NCBI GenBank assembly: GCA_032139905.1
Contig: JAQJDB010000006.1
Location: 682,001 to 746,000 of the forward strand
Direction of reading: 5' to 3'
DNA length: 64,000 nucleotides
From: Nitrospira sp. MA-1
Lineage (GTDB): Bacteria; Nitrospirota; Nitrospiria; Nitrospirales; UBA8639
Position 1 is the first letter of the stretch. Each line of letters opens with the position of its first letter. Shown one piece after another: positions 37,031 through 46,087 of this stretch. Made by a program: the position numbers and the translations under genes. Under the pieces are notes generated by a model. That model made no database searches. It worked only from the letters and a program-made list of their open reading frames with translations, and had not been told where the DNA came from.

Positions 37031-38710
37031 ATGAATTCAAAAAGTAAAGTTTATTCAACAGATATACTATTTGGAAAGGCAACAGGGGAGCGGATTTTCG
37101 CTTCTAATGGCTTTGAACGTGTTGAGTATGCATTTGATGAATTTTGTTCCCAATTGGTGGATGTTCATGTGAAGCGGGGGGTGAGGATCCACAGCCTTCG
37201 TGTCTGTTCAGAGGAGGGGGCTTCCCACATAAGATTTTCAAGCGCAGCCACGGTCTTGAATGTTTTACATGGGAATGAATTTGGAATGCTGTTAACCGTT
37301 CAATATGAACAAAAAATATATACGGTTTGGCTGCCTGCTGCTTGTGCGAAATTGCATTTTGACCAATCCCAACGAATTTCAGAGCCAGAGGACACGTTCC
37401 TCCCCTGCCATTGGGAAGTAAATTCAGGTATTCAATTGCACCTATTCCTTTCAGGAATCCCAGGAGAGCAAGCTATTGTCCCGTTTATGATTATCGAAGA
37501 TGCCTGTGGGGAGTTTATTGGGGAAATCAAATCTTTAAATATGACTGAACGATGTTTGTATCGAAAAACAGATTGGTTTTTTGCTAGCAAGCCATCAGAT
37601 ATCTGGAGGTATTTGATCAACGGAAGTATCTATGATCCTCGTGGACATAAAGACCTTAAGAAGCGATTTAAATGTCAGCAATGTGCATTTGCCTGGTGGA
37701 GTTACTTTGGGTTTTTATATCAAGAGACCGGTAAAAAACTGTATGACATCATGCAAAATGTCATTGCATATTCTGTTTTTTTAGACTTGTCGCCAAAAGG
37801 GGAGTGGGGGCATGGTTTTTGGACCGATGAAATTGAAACGCATGCCCGATTCCATCTTGACGGAATTCATTTACTCATTTCGCAACATGAAAAAACGGGT
37901 GAGTCATTATGGGTAGAAGCCGCAGAGCGTGCAATGTCATTTGTGACCGAGCACCTGATGGAACAGCTTGATGATGGGAGTCTTTGGTTCTTACACGATA
38001 CCAATGAACACAAGGACAAACATGCACATTTTCATTCTTCCCTTTTTGGCAAATCTCCCGGCAATTCGCTCTGTATCAATACGCATGTGCAGGCATTGAC
38101 GGTATTGAATCGCCTTAGTCATGTGATTCCACAAAAAACCTTGTATTCCGAATTGTCCGAAAAAGGGTTACGTGCGCTACAAAGAGTATTAGCGCATCAA
38201 CCGGCCGAGGCACTGTATAGAATGTTTATAGTGATGTGGATGAAATCACGAAAAAAGCCCCGTTCCAAGGTTGAAGTAGTGGCCCATGCCGTGAAGGTAA
38301 GAAGCATACGAAAGGTTTTTTGGGTTCTGAGACAGCATTATCCCCGGCTTGTTTATCCCGGCGGATGGATTGATCGGGATTTAACCATCAGTTGTTTTTC
38401 TGAAGAATATCAAATTACCAATCTTAAAGATTTCCTCTCCTTGTATCAGCAAATGCCACTTTCGTGGTTAGTCCCTTACATAAAAAACAATTTTAATTTT
38501 CTCAGGAAATTTCTCTTTCAATTCGGTTTAACCAATGCCCTTGAGTCCAGCCCCTATTACATTGAATTTATGGATGTCCTCTATATGTACGATAGATATA
38601 TTGAAAAAATAGATCATGAAGAAATAGAACGTGTAAAAGAAGCTATCCGTCAGAAAACTGGAGGGTATTCAGTTGATTATTATGCGTCGGAACTTGTGCG
38701 AGAAAAATAG
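37031..38710 (+). CDS. uncharacterised 559-residue protein, predicted alpha/alpha-toroid glycan enzyme
   Basis: No family recognised. The N-terminal ~180 residues are beta-rich. From about residue 190 the protein is helical, with paired helices rich in aromatic and acidic residues (CAFAWWSYFGFLYQETGKKLYDIM, GEWGHGFWTDEIETHARFHLDGIHLL, DGSLWFLHDTNEHKDKHAHFH). This is reminiscent of (alpha/alpha)-barrel glycoside hydrolases, lyases or C5-epimerases. No signal peptide or membrane segment, so it is probably cytoplasmic. An excellent ribosome site (aaggag) precedes ATG 37031. It sits between glycosyltransferases, so a glycan substrate is likely. Confidence 0.6.
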   Translation: MNSKSKVYSTDILFGKATGERIFASNGFERVEYAFDEFCSQLVDVHVKRGVRIHSLRVCSEEGASHIRFSSAATVLNVLHGNEFGMLLTVQYEQKIYTVWLPAACAKLHFDQSQRISEPEDTFLPCHWEVNSGIQLHLFLSGIPGEQAIVPFMIIEDACGEFIGEIKSLNMTERCLYRKTDWFFASKPSDIWRYLINGSIYDPRGHKDLKKRFKCQQCAFAWWSYFGFLYQETGKKLYDIMQNVIAYSVFLDLSPKGEWGHGFWTDEIETHARFHLDGIHLLISQHEKTGESLWVEAAERAMSFVTEHLMEQLDDGSLWFLHDTNEHKDKHAHFHSSLFGKSPGNSLCINTHVQALTVLNRLSHVIPQKTLYSELSEKGLRALQRVLAHQPAEALYRMFIVMWMKSRKKPRSKVEVVAHAVKVRSIRKVFWVLRQHYPRLVYPGGWIDRDLTISCFSEEYQITNLKDFLSLYQQMPLSWLVPYIKNNFNFLRKFLFQFGLTNALESSPYYIEFMDVLYMYDRYIEKIDHEEIERVKEAIRQKTGGYSVDYYASELVREK

Positions 38711-39022
38711 GATGTGCAAAGGAAACATTTATTTACATAATCCGATCTCTCCTTAAGTAAAATTGAAAACTGCTATAAGGACCTACTGGATATTTCCTCC
38801 TGTCAATCTGGGGTTTTATGCAAGACGTTGAGCAAGGGATTGGGAAAGTTCTATCAGGTATTGCCAAGAGGGAGAATCGTCTTTATTTGGTGCGAGAGCC
38901 TCGAAGAAGGTCAAATAAGCGTTAAAGCGATGCTGTATTGGATGGCCAGGGTCCGCAAATTGATTGGGATTCCCAACTTGGTTTTTTGCAAGACGTAACC
39001 GAAAAAAGGTAGAGGATGAAGG
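38711..39022. other. intergenic region
   Basis: About 310 bp. A 36-codon frame from 38818 (MQDVEQGIGKVLSG...) has no recognised family and may be decay. TGCAAGACGT occurs twice (about 38819 and 38988). Confidence 0.3.
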
Positions 39023-40252
39023 ATGAAAATTGCCTATATAGTGAGCCAGTTTCCCTCTGCCACTGAAACATTTGTGCAAAGTCAAATTGTAGGAATGATA
39101 GAAGCTGGTCTTGAGGTAAACATTTTTGCCGCGAAACCAAGGGATGATCTTCCAAGTCCAGAAAGCCTGAGAAAATATAAATTGCGGGAACGTACGATCT
39201 ATCAAGTTATACCGAAAAATAAAACTCGAAGATTCGCCAGGGGATTGTATCTTATCCTTAAATATATCCTAAGACATCCCGTCCCAATAGTGCGATCCTT
39301 AAATGTTTTTCGATATGGAAGGGCAGCTTCATCATTAACGCTTCTATATAAAATTATCCCATTTTTAGGAAAAGGACCCTATGACATTATCCATTGTCAA
39401 TTTGGGACGGATGGCCTGCAAGGATTATATATTAAGCAGGTGGCTGCCCCGACGGCTAAAGTGGTGACTTCTTTTCGAGGATTTGATGCATCAAAAATGG
39501 TCTTTGAATGCCCCGATTTGTATAAAACATTATTCAGGGAAGGGGACCTCTTTTTGCCGGTGAGCCAATCTCTGAAAAATCTCATTGTCCAGCAAGGATG
39601 TGATGAGGGGAAGATTGTCGTTTTGCCCTCTGGTATTAATTGCCAAAACCTCACAGGCTCCCCCAAGAAAGTTCTCCAGAGTGAACGGGTACACGTAATG
39701 ACCATTGCCCGGTTGATTGAGAAAAAGGGCATTGTCTATGCGATTGAAGCAGTCAATAAAATAGTCAAATCCGGAAAATCTATCTGCTATTCCATAATCG
39801 GAGAAGGCGAATTACGAGGGGATCTGGAGGAATTGATACAGGAGCGAGATCTCAAGGAACATGTGCAGTTACTAGGGTGGAAAAGCCATGAGGAAGTCAT
39901 TCGATTATTGCAAGATGCGCATATACTGATCGCTCCAAGTGTGACAGCCAAAGACGGTGATCAGGAAGGCATTCCCAATGCGATTAAAGAGGCTATGGCG
40001 ATGGGATTGCCGGTTATTGCCACTCAGCATAGCGGCATTCCGGAACTGGTGGAAGATGGTGTGTCAGGTTATCTGGTACGAGAGCGAGATGCGGATGCCC
40101 TGGCCGATCGATTGTCCTACCTGCTTGACCATCCTGGGAAATGGGCGGATATGGGAAGAGCCGGGCGTGGGCGAGTGGAAAAGGACTATGACATGAAGAC
40201 TTTAAATAATCGGCTGGTGGAATTATATGGCCAAGTATGTGCCAAAACGTGA
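39023..40252 (+). CDS. glycosyltransferase, GT4 family
   Basis: A 409-residue GT-B enzyme. The N-terminus MKIAYIVSQFPSATETFVQ and the DIIHCQFGTDG block resemble WcaL/AmsK-like colanic acid transferases. The donor-binding half has IARLIEKKGIVYAIEAV, YSIIGEGELR and EGIPNAIKEAMAMGLPVIAT (E-x7-E). Ribosome site agagga precedes ATG 39023. Followed after 30 bp by another GT4. Confidence 0.88.
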   Translation: MKIAYIVSQFPSATETFVQSQIVGMIEAGLEVNIFAAKPRDDLPSPESLRKYKLRERTIYQVIPKNKTRRFARGLYLILKYILRHPVPIVRSLNVFRYGRAASSLTLLYKIIPFLGKGPYDIIHCQFGTDGLQGLYIKQVAAPTAKVVTSFRGFDASKMVFECPDLYKTLFREGDLFLPVSQSLKNLIVQQGCDEGKIVVLPSGINCQNLTGSPKKVLQSERVHVMTIARLIEKKGIVYAIEAVNKIVKSGKSICYSIIGEGELRGDLEELIQERDLKEHVQLLGWKSHEEVIRLLQDAHILIAPSVTAKDGDQEGIPNAIKEAMAMGLPVIATQHSGIPELVEDGVSGYLVRERDADALADRLSYLLDHPGKWADMGRAGRGRVEKDYDMKTLNNRLVELYGQVCAKT

Positions 40253-40282
40253 TATTCGCCAATGAGTGAAAAGGATAGAATA

Positions 40283-41551
40283 ATGCCTCCCAAAAAACCC
40301 AAAGTCTTGTTTCTTGCATATTATTTTCCCCCGCTTAATGCCGGTGCATGTGTCCGAACCTGGAATATTGCCAAATATCTCTCCAGGTTAGGTTGGGATG
40401 TCACGGTGGTAACACCCGATCCTCACCTGTGGCGATTAGGGGACCCCAGTCAAATTGAGAAGGTCAATATTGAGCTCAATGAAAACGGAATCAAGTGCCT
40501 CCTTACAGGGCATGACTGGCGGTTTCTTTCACCCGGATGCTTGAATTTTGAGAATTCGGGAATCAAATGGTTTTTGGGAGGGTTAGGTCGACGGATCGCA
40601 CGCAAGTGGAGGATTGAACGGGAAATTGGCTGGATCAAAGAAGCCAAACGAACATGTTCAACGTTAGCCAAAGAGGATGTAGATATCATTTTTGCTAGTG
40701 GTTCACCTTTTTGCTCTTTTGGATTAGCAAAGTGGCTGGCAGATAAACTAAGCCGGCCTTATGTGCTTGATTATCGTGATCCTTGGACCGGTAATCCTCA
40801 CGCAAGGTATCCGAAACCTCAGCGAATCATTAATGAAGAGCAAGAGCTGCTCAAAAAATGCGCTGCTGTGACTATCGTTTCCCCCTCGTGGGCATTGGAT
40901 TTAACTCGACGATATGGCCTTAAGGAAAAGATCCATGTCCTTTCGAATGGCTTTGATCCGGATGAAATGAGTCAAGTCCAGCCTACTCAGTTCCCACATT
41001 TCGCTATAGTGTACACGGGGGATTTCTATCCCCCTAAACGGGTGATTACGCCGTTTATGGAAGCTCTGAAGCATTTAAAAGAATTAAGAGGGAAAGAAAA
41101 TGGAAAGTGGCGTCTTCATTATTATGGGCAGATGGGAGAGCATGTCAGAGAAGAAGCTGGGCGATTGGGGATGATTGATGAAGTGGAACTTCATGGGAAA
41201 GTCCCGCGCAATGTCGTGTTATCCGCGGTCGCTGGTGCCAATATATCTATTGTAATTACCTCTATACCTGACGACGTCACAATTGCCGATCAGGGAATGA
41301 TCACATGCAAAGTCTTTGAATCTTTAGGATTGGGGACTCCAATTCTGCTAATTTGCCCATTGGGTAGTGATGTCGCGATATTAGATCAGTGTAAAGGGGT
41401 ACGCTCGTTCCAAAAAAATAATATCCTTGAAATGGCTGCATATCTTAATGAACGTATTGAGAGTCAAGGGGAGAGAATTGAGGGGGAAGGTCCGTATTCA
41501 TGGGTTAATTTAAGTAGACAGTTGAATGATATTCTTCTCAAAAGTCGTTAG
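40283..41551 (+). CDS. glycosyltransferase, GT4 family
   Basis: A 422-residue GT-B enzyme. It opens KVLFLAYYFPPLNAGACVRTW, typical of WbuB-like GT4 enzymes, with a DYRDPWTGNP block mid-protein, VYTGDFYPPKRV at the domain hinge and a C-terminal KVFESLGLGTPILLI. I prefer ATG 40283 because aagga stands seven bases upstream; ATG 40262 would add seven residues. The Glu pair of GT4 is less clear than in neighbours. Confidence 0.82.
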   Translation: MPPKKPKVLFLAYYFPPLNAGACVRTWNIAKYLSRLGWDVTVVTPDPHLWRLGDPSQIEKVNIELNENGIKCLLTGHDWRFLSPGCLNFENSGIKWFLGGLGRRIARKWRIEREIGWIKEAKRTCSTLAKEDVDIIFASGSPFCSFGLAKWLADKLSRPYVLDYRDPWTGNPHARYPKPQRIINEEQELLKKCAAVTIVSPSWALDLTRRYGLKEKIHVLSNGFDPDEMSQVQPTQFPHFAIVYTGDFYPPKRVITPFMEALKHLKELRGKENGKWRLHYYGQMGEHVREEAGRLGMIDEVELHGKVPRNVVLSAVAGANISIVITSIPDDVTIADQGMITCKVFESLGLGTPILLICPLGSDVAILDQCKGVRSFQKNNILEMAAYLNERIESQGERIEGEGPYSWVNLSRQLNDILLKSR

Positions 41552-42054
41552 TTGAATGGGCATTCCCTTTCTGTATTCATTCTCTAGGTAAAAGGAAAAG
41601 GGTGTCTCGGGAAAGCCCCTGGGGTATTGTGAAACACAGAACGGAATTACAGGAATGCCAGAGATCTTAACTAGGCCTTAAATGCCGTCGTGTTAGGGCT
41701 CTAAGGTCGGAAAAGCCCACGGGAGTCGTTTCCGGATTTTGGGCGGGAGCGATGTTAAATTTTTTTCAATATTACCATCTCAATAACCGCTGCCATGCCA
41801 AAATGAAACCAAGACCGTCTGATAATTAAGCCGAGTCAGATTCGGGATGGGCTCCCGTTCATGCGCTACTTAGGGTCTGATTCCCAGCATTCCCTCCCTG
41901 AGGTCAAAACGTTTCGGTTGTTCCCTAATATTTTATGCAATCCGGCGTGATGTAAGGTCTAACAGAGCAGGTCTTAAATTTTACAACGATATTGGCTTAT
42001 GGGTTTAACCAAAGCTGATTGCTAGTCTCCAGTGCGAGAGGGAGTGATAGTTTT
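41552..42054. other. intergenic region
   Basis: About 500 bp without a coding frame. A ribosome site (gagaggga) lies just before 42055. No terminator or promoter is clear. Confidence 0.4.
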
Positions 42055-43959
42055 ATGTGTGGAATTGCGGGTTGGTTGGGTCATCTCACTGATAGCGAGT
42101 CTTACGCAGCACGGGTAGCCAAGGCTCTCCATCACCGGGGTCCTGATGCACATGGTATCCAAAACTGGCCTGAAGCAACTCTCATTCATACACGGTTAAG
42201 TGTTATCGATCTGTCACCTGGTGGTGCGCAACCGATGGCGAATGAAGATGGGAGGATCTGGGTTGTTTTTAATGGGGAGATTTATAACCACCGGGAACTC
42301 CGGCATGATCTTGAGGCCCGCGGACATATATTCAAAGGACGCTCAGACACTGAGGTCATTGTTCATCTTTTTGAGGAAAATGGCGCAGCATTCCTGAATA
42401 GATTGCGTGGCATGTTTGCCTTAGCGGTTTATGATACAAAAACTGACACCCTTCTATTAGCCAGAGACCGATTCGGTATCAAGCCACTATTTTACGCGCC
42501 AGGAACCAACCGGCTATCGTTTGCCAGCGAAATCAGGGCTCTCCGTGAATTGTCTGAAATCAACCTTCAGCCGGATAGGCAGGCGATCTCCGATTTCGCT
42601 GCCTTATTTTACATTCCTGCGCCTGAGACGTTTTTTGTCGGAATCCGGGCTCTCCAACCGGGAGAGGTCTTGTTTGCCCAATTGGATGCCCACAAGATCT
42701 CTTGGAATATTCAGACCTATCATCATTGGGCCATTGCTCCCGATTTTGAAATGTCTTTGGAACAGGCTAAAGCACAAGCTGATTTTTTGATAACGAGGGC
42801 CGTCCGACAGCAGTTGGAAAGCGACGTCCCGCTTGGTGCCCTTCTCAGCGGTGGGATCGATTCCTCTTTGGTTAGTGTTGCGGCGCAGGAAGCTCTCAAA
42901 GTAAGGCTTCAAACCTATAACGCGCAATTTTCAGAGGAGGAATATGATGAGACATGGGCAGCAGTGGCAGTAGCAAAGCACATTGGAAGCCACCATAAGA
43001 CATTACAAGTGGGAAATAGCCGAGGGACATGGGACCATATTACGGATCTTCTTCTTCATGCCGGGCAACCTTTTGCCGATACCTCCTTTTTTGCTGTGAA
43101 TGCGGTCAGTCGATTAATGCGTGAGCATGTAACCGTTGCGCTTTCTGGAGACGGCGGGGATGAAGGTTTCGGGGGCTATGACCATTTTTTGAGAATTGGT
43201 GAAATCGCTCGCTATCAACGTTTGCCTGCATGGTTGTGGCGGACAGCTGGAGCCATTTCGCATCCATTAGCTCGACTTGGTGTCTTGCGTAATTCATTCC
43301 CGGATAGGATCCGGGATCTTACTGGTGCTGACGACACAATGATTTTACAAACGTTGTTTTGTTGGATTCGCGATGAAGAACATAAAAACCTTTGCCTGGA
43401 CACAAATCTTCTTCCAGTCCGTCGCCTGTTTGAATCACAGTGGGAATATCATTCATCGCGTGGGGTTTCTCGATTGGAACGGTTGTCTGCTCATGTCACC
43501 GAAGTCGACGTTCGGTTGCGAATGTCCAATGATTTTCTGTTTAAGGTAGATATGGCAAGCATGAAAGAGAGTTTGGAAATCCGTGTCCCCTTATTAGATG
43601 AAGAGCTGTTTGCGTTTGGCCTAACCCTTCCACATCGTCTGAAAGTGAGCGGAGGAATGTGTAAGAAGGTGTTGCGTGCAGTGGCCGAAAATAAATTGCC
43701 TAAAGCCGTTGCTGATAAACCCAAACTAGGCTTTGTCATCCCCGTGGATAAATGGGTTGATAGGGAATTTAAATCCCGGTTGTCAGAAGTTCTACTCGGA
43801 CCTTCCAGCCGACTTCCCGAATTTTTCAGACCTGAAACGTACCGCCCGGTAGTAGAATCTTTTTGTACGGGACGCCCTCATCACGCTATTTCTCGGGCAG
43901 GGTTGTATCAACGGGCCATTATGTTACTAGCCGTCCAATTAGCCCTATGCGATAGGTAG
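42055..43959 (+). CDS. asnB: asparagine synthase-like amidotransferase (AsnB family), second copy
   Basis: A 634-residue enzyme. ATG 42055 gives MCGIAGWL with the catalytic Cys2; an earlier in-frame ATG at 42019 would bury it. Motifs are canonical: HHRGPDAHG, FNGEIYNHREL, GRSDTEV, ARDRFGIKPLFY, LLSGGIDSSLV and LSGDGGDEGFGGY. It is only distantly similar to the copy at 33852 and closer to the amidotransferases found in exosortase-type EPS loci. Probably amidates a carboxylate on a sugar or an attached amino acid. The next gene is a ligase/polymerase. Confidence 0.88.
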   Translation: MCGIAGWLGHLTDSESYAARVAKALHHRGPDAHGIQNWPEATLIHTRLSVIDLSPGGAQPMANEDGRIWVVFNGEIYNHRELRHDLEARGHIFKGRSDTEVIVHLFEENGAAFLNRLRGMFALAVYDTKTDTLLLARDRFGIKPLFYAPGTNRLSFASEIRALRELSEINLQPDRQAISDFAALFYIPAPETFFVGIRALQPGEVLFAQLDAHKISWNIQTYHHWAIAPDFEMSLEQAKAQADFLITRAVRQQLESDVPLGALLSGGIDSSLVSVAAQEALKVRLQTYNAQFSEEEYDETWAAVAVAKHIGSHHKTLQVGNSRGTWDHITDLLLHAGQPFADTSFFAVNAVSRLMREHVTVALSGDGGDEGFGGYDHFLRIGEIARYQRLPAWLWRTAGAISHPLARLGVLRNSFPDRIRDLTGADDTMILQTLFCWIRDEEHKNLCLDTNLLPVRRLFESQWEYHSSRGVSRLERLSAHVTEVDVRLRMSNDFLFKVDMASMKESLEIRVPLLDEELFAFGLTLPHRLKVSGGMCKKVLRAVAENKLPKAVADKPKLGFVIPVDKWVDREFKSRLSEVLLGPSSRLPEFFRPETYRPVVESFCTGRPHHAISRAGLYQRAIMLLAVQLALCDR

Positions 43960-44249
43960 GGCGGGTTCGGTATTCAGTCGTCTTGCTGATGAGGTGGGAA
44001 TCTCCTTCATGGAAAGCCTTTTGCTGGCCACTGAACAGTCTTCAATGTTTGATTCCGTAGTGGCTGACTGATAACCCACGGCCTCTACCTCACCTATCCT
44101 CTCCTTACAAAGGAGCGGATTTTGAAGCCGATTTATGTCGAAAGAGGAGCACGAAAATGGGAGTGATCTACGGAAAATCATGATGAATCAATTTTTTAGG
44201 TCAGAGTATTTGTGGATTTCGGTTGCTCTCGAAGTTTAAGGAAAAATGT

Positions 44250-45743
44250 ATGGCTAAGATAAGTCCACCTACTTCACCCTCAATCCGAAAACCGGGAAGT
44301 TCGGGTTCCGCCAAAGAGGCTGAACTGAAGGCCAAAGAAAAGAATGGCCAACTGATTTGGCCTATCCTCATAAAAGTAATGATTTGTGTAATCCCCGCCA
44401 TGGGGTTGGTTGGAATGGGGAAATTATTTGCCGGTGGAAAAATTTTCTTCGTTTTTTTATTACTGTTTCTTGCGTATTATGTGGTGTCTGGAAAACCGTT
44501 AAGTTTTTTTGCCTTGTCCATATCAGTCCTCCCTGTTTTGGCGTTTTTACGTGATGGTTTGTTCTACAACTCGGTAATAGCTATTTTGGGGGTGGGACTT
44601 GCTCTCAGACTTTTTAAAAGCCCTCAGAAATTTTTTCGATTATGGAATAATCTTCCCTTGCGATGGCTTCTGATTGTTGGGGTATTGTATTGGGGGTTGG
44701 CCTTCGTGCTGACGGGAAAATATTCCTCTGGCATTTTAATTTTGGAGCTAGGTTTCAGTGCAGGAATCGTGTATCTACTTGCAGAGCAACCAAGATACCT
44801 GTCCACGGCATTTATTGGTGCGGGCATCTCCCTGTTCGCAATTGGGTTGGCCTTATTGGGATATGGTTCGCCACGCTTGGTCGAAGCTAAGATTGAAGGT
44901 GTGACCTTCGGAAATCCTATCAACTTTGGGGTACCAGCCGCGTTTATCCTGCTGTATTCAATTGTGGACGACGGAAAATGGCTGTTTTTGCACAATTCTC
45001 CCACTGTTCGTCGAGTAGTTGGTGGAACGGCTCTTTTGTTTTTGCTCCTCTCAACATCGAGAGGCAGTTGGGCTGTTACCTGTGTGGGTGTATTCATCAT
45101 GCTACTATTTTCCAAGGTCAGAATGAAAATGAGAATACTCATGTCCTTGATGGTCATGGTTGTTCTCCTGCTCGGTTTCCTTTTGACGGAAAAAGGGGCA
45201 ACAATAAACGAATGGTTTGACAAGGCTACGAGCGACGAGAGAAGTCTGGGGGAAAAAACTTCGGGGCGTTTCGACATGTGGATCCTATTTCCGAAAGTTC
45301 TGCAAGATTCACCGATTTGGGGTTTTGGCCCTGGCTTAGGGCCAAAGGTATTTGGTGCCTATGCTATCTTTGATCCTAATGTAGGATACGAACCAGGCCG
45401 GGAAATGGCCTGGCATTCCCTGTATCTCCATGTGGGTGTCGAAACAGGGCTTATCGGCCTCACTCTATTAATGGTTTTCCTTGCCACCCTAGTGAGCAGG
45501 GGACTTGTCCATCGGCGTATGACGGGTGAGGTAGGCCCGCTGTTGGGCGTACCGTGTTTCATGACGATCGGTCTCTCCGTTTCTGCCCTTGACCCATTGT
45601 CTGGCCTTTTCTTAGGAATGGCGTTGCTGGGGAACAGGCGGGTGGAAAAGGTACAACGACAAAAATGGTTGAAACCCCGAGCAGATGGAGTAAAAACGGA
45701 TAGCCCCACAAATTCCTCAAACCACAGGGTTGTCAGTCACTGA
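44250..45743 (+). CDS. O-antigen ligase / polymerase (WaaL/Wzy_C-type)
   Basis: A 497-residue polytopic membrane protein with about a dozen hydrophobic segments. The cytoplasmic N-terminus is short, polar and proline/serine-rich (PPTSPSIRKPGSS). The family pattern is present: STSRGSWAVTCV, a periplasmic loop with IWGFGPGLG, and AWHSLYLHVGVETGLIGL. ATG 44250 is supported by aaggaaaa. Together with the partial gene at the left edge the window has two such proteins. An ABC-exported chain needs a ligase but no Wzy polymerase, so one may serve a different polymer. Confidence 0.85.
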   Translation: MAKISPPTSPSIRKPGSSGSAKEAELKAKEKNGQLIWPILIKVMICVIPAMGLVGMGKLFAGGKIFFVFLLLFLAYYVVSGKPLSFFALSISVLPVLAFLRDGLFYNSVIAILGVGLALRLFKSPQKFFRLWNNLPLRWLLIVGVLYWGLAFVLTGKYSSGILILELGFSAGIVYLLAEQPRYLSTAFIGAGISLFAIGLALLGYGSPRLVEAKIEGVTFGNPINFGVPAAFILLYSIVDDGKWLFLHNSPTVRRVVGGTALLFLLLSTSRGSWAVTCVGVFIMLLFSKVRMKMRILMSLMVMVVLLLGFLLTEKGATINEWFDKATSDERSLGEKTSGRFDMWILFPKVLQDSPIWGFGPGLGPKVFGAYAIFDPNVGYEPGREMAWHSLYLHVGVETGLIGLTLLMVFLATLVSRGLVHRRMTGEVGPLLGVPCFMTIGLSVSALDPLSGLFLGMALLGNRRVEKVQRQKWLKPRADGVKTDSPTNSSNHRVVSH

Positions 45744-46087
45744 TTTTCTGGATGTATTCAATATGAAGCCCAACCGGTAAAGTATTGAATCTGTTTCCCG
45801 GTTAAATCAGTTACCGGTTCTTACAGCGACGACTTGGGAGGCTAAGGGAACAGGGCACCCATAACCATTACTAGGCCAGTCAATTTCATAAGAATAGGAC
45901 ACATGATCATGTGTGTTGATGGCTGGCAGAGAGCCTTCCGCATCTGTTTGTGCCATTAGAAGAAGGATTCCCCTGGAAATTGGAATGACAGGGTTCATCA
46001 AGGAAGAATGCGAACAAATATCCCTGGACCGCATAAGTGGCATTGATGATTGGATCTTGAACGGTTAATTCAGAAGGAAGTTTAAAC
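45744..46087. other. intergenic region with dyad
   Basis: About 340 bp. AACCGGTAA (45772-45780) and TTACCGGTT (45811-45819) form a perfect inverted repeat with a 30-bp spacer, possibly a protein-binding dyad. No other signal. Confidence 0.35.
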
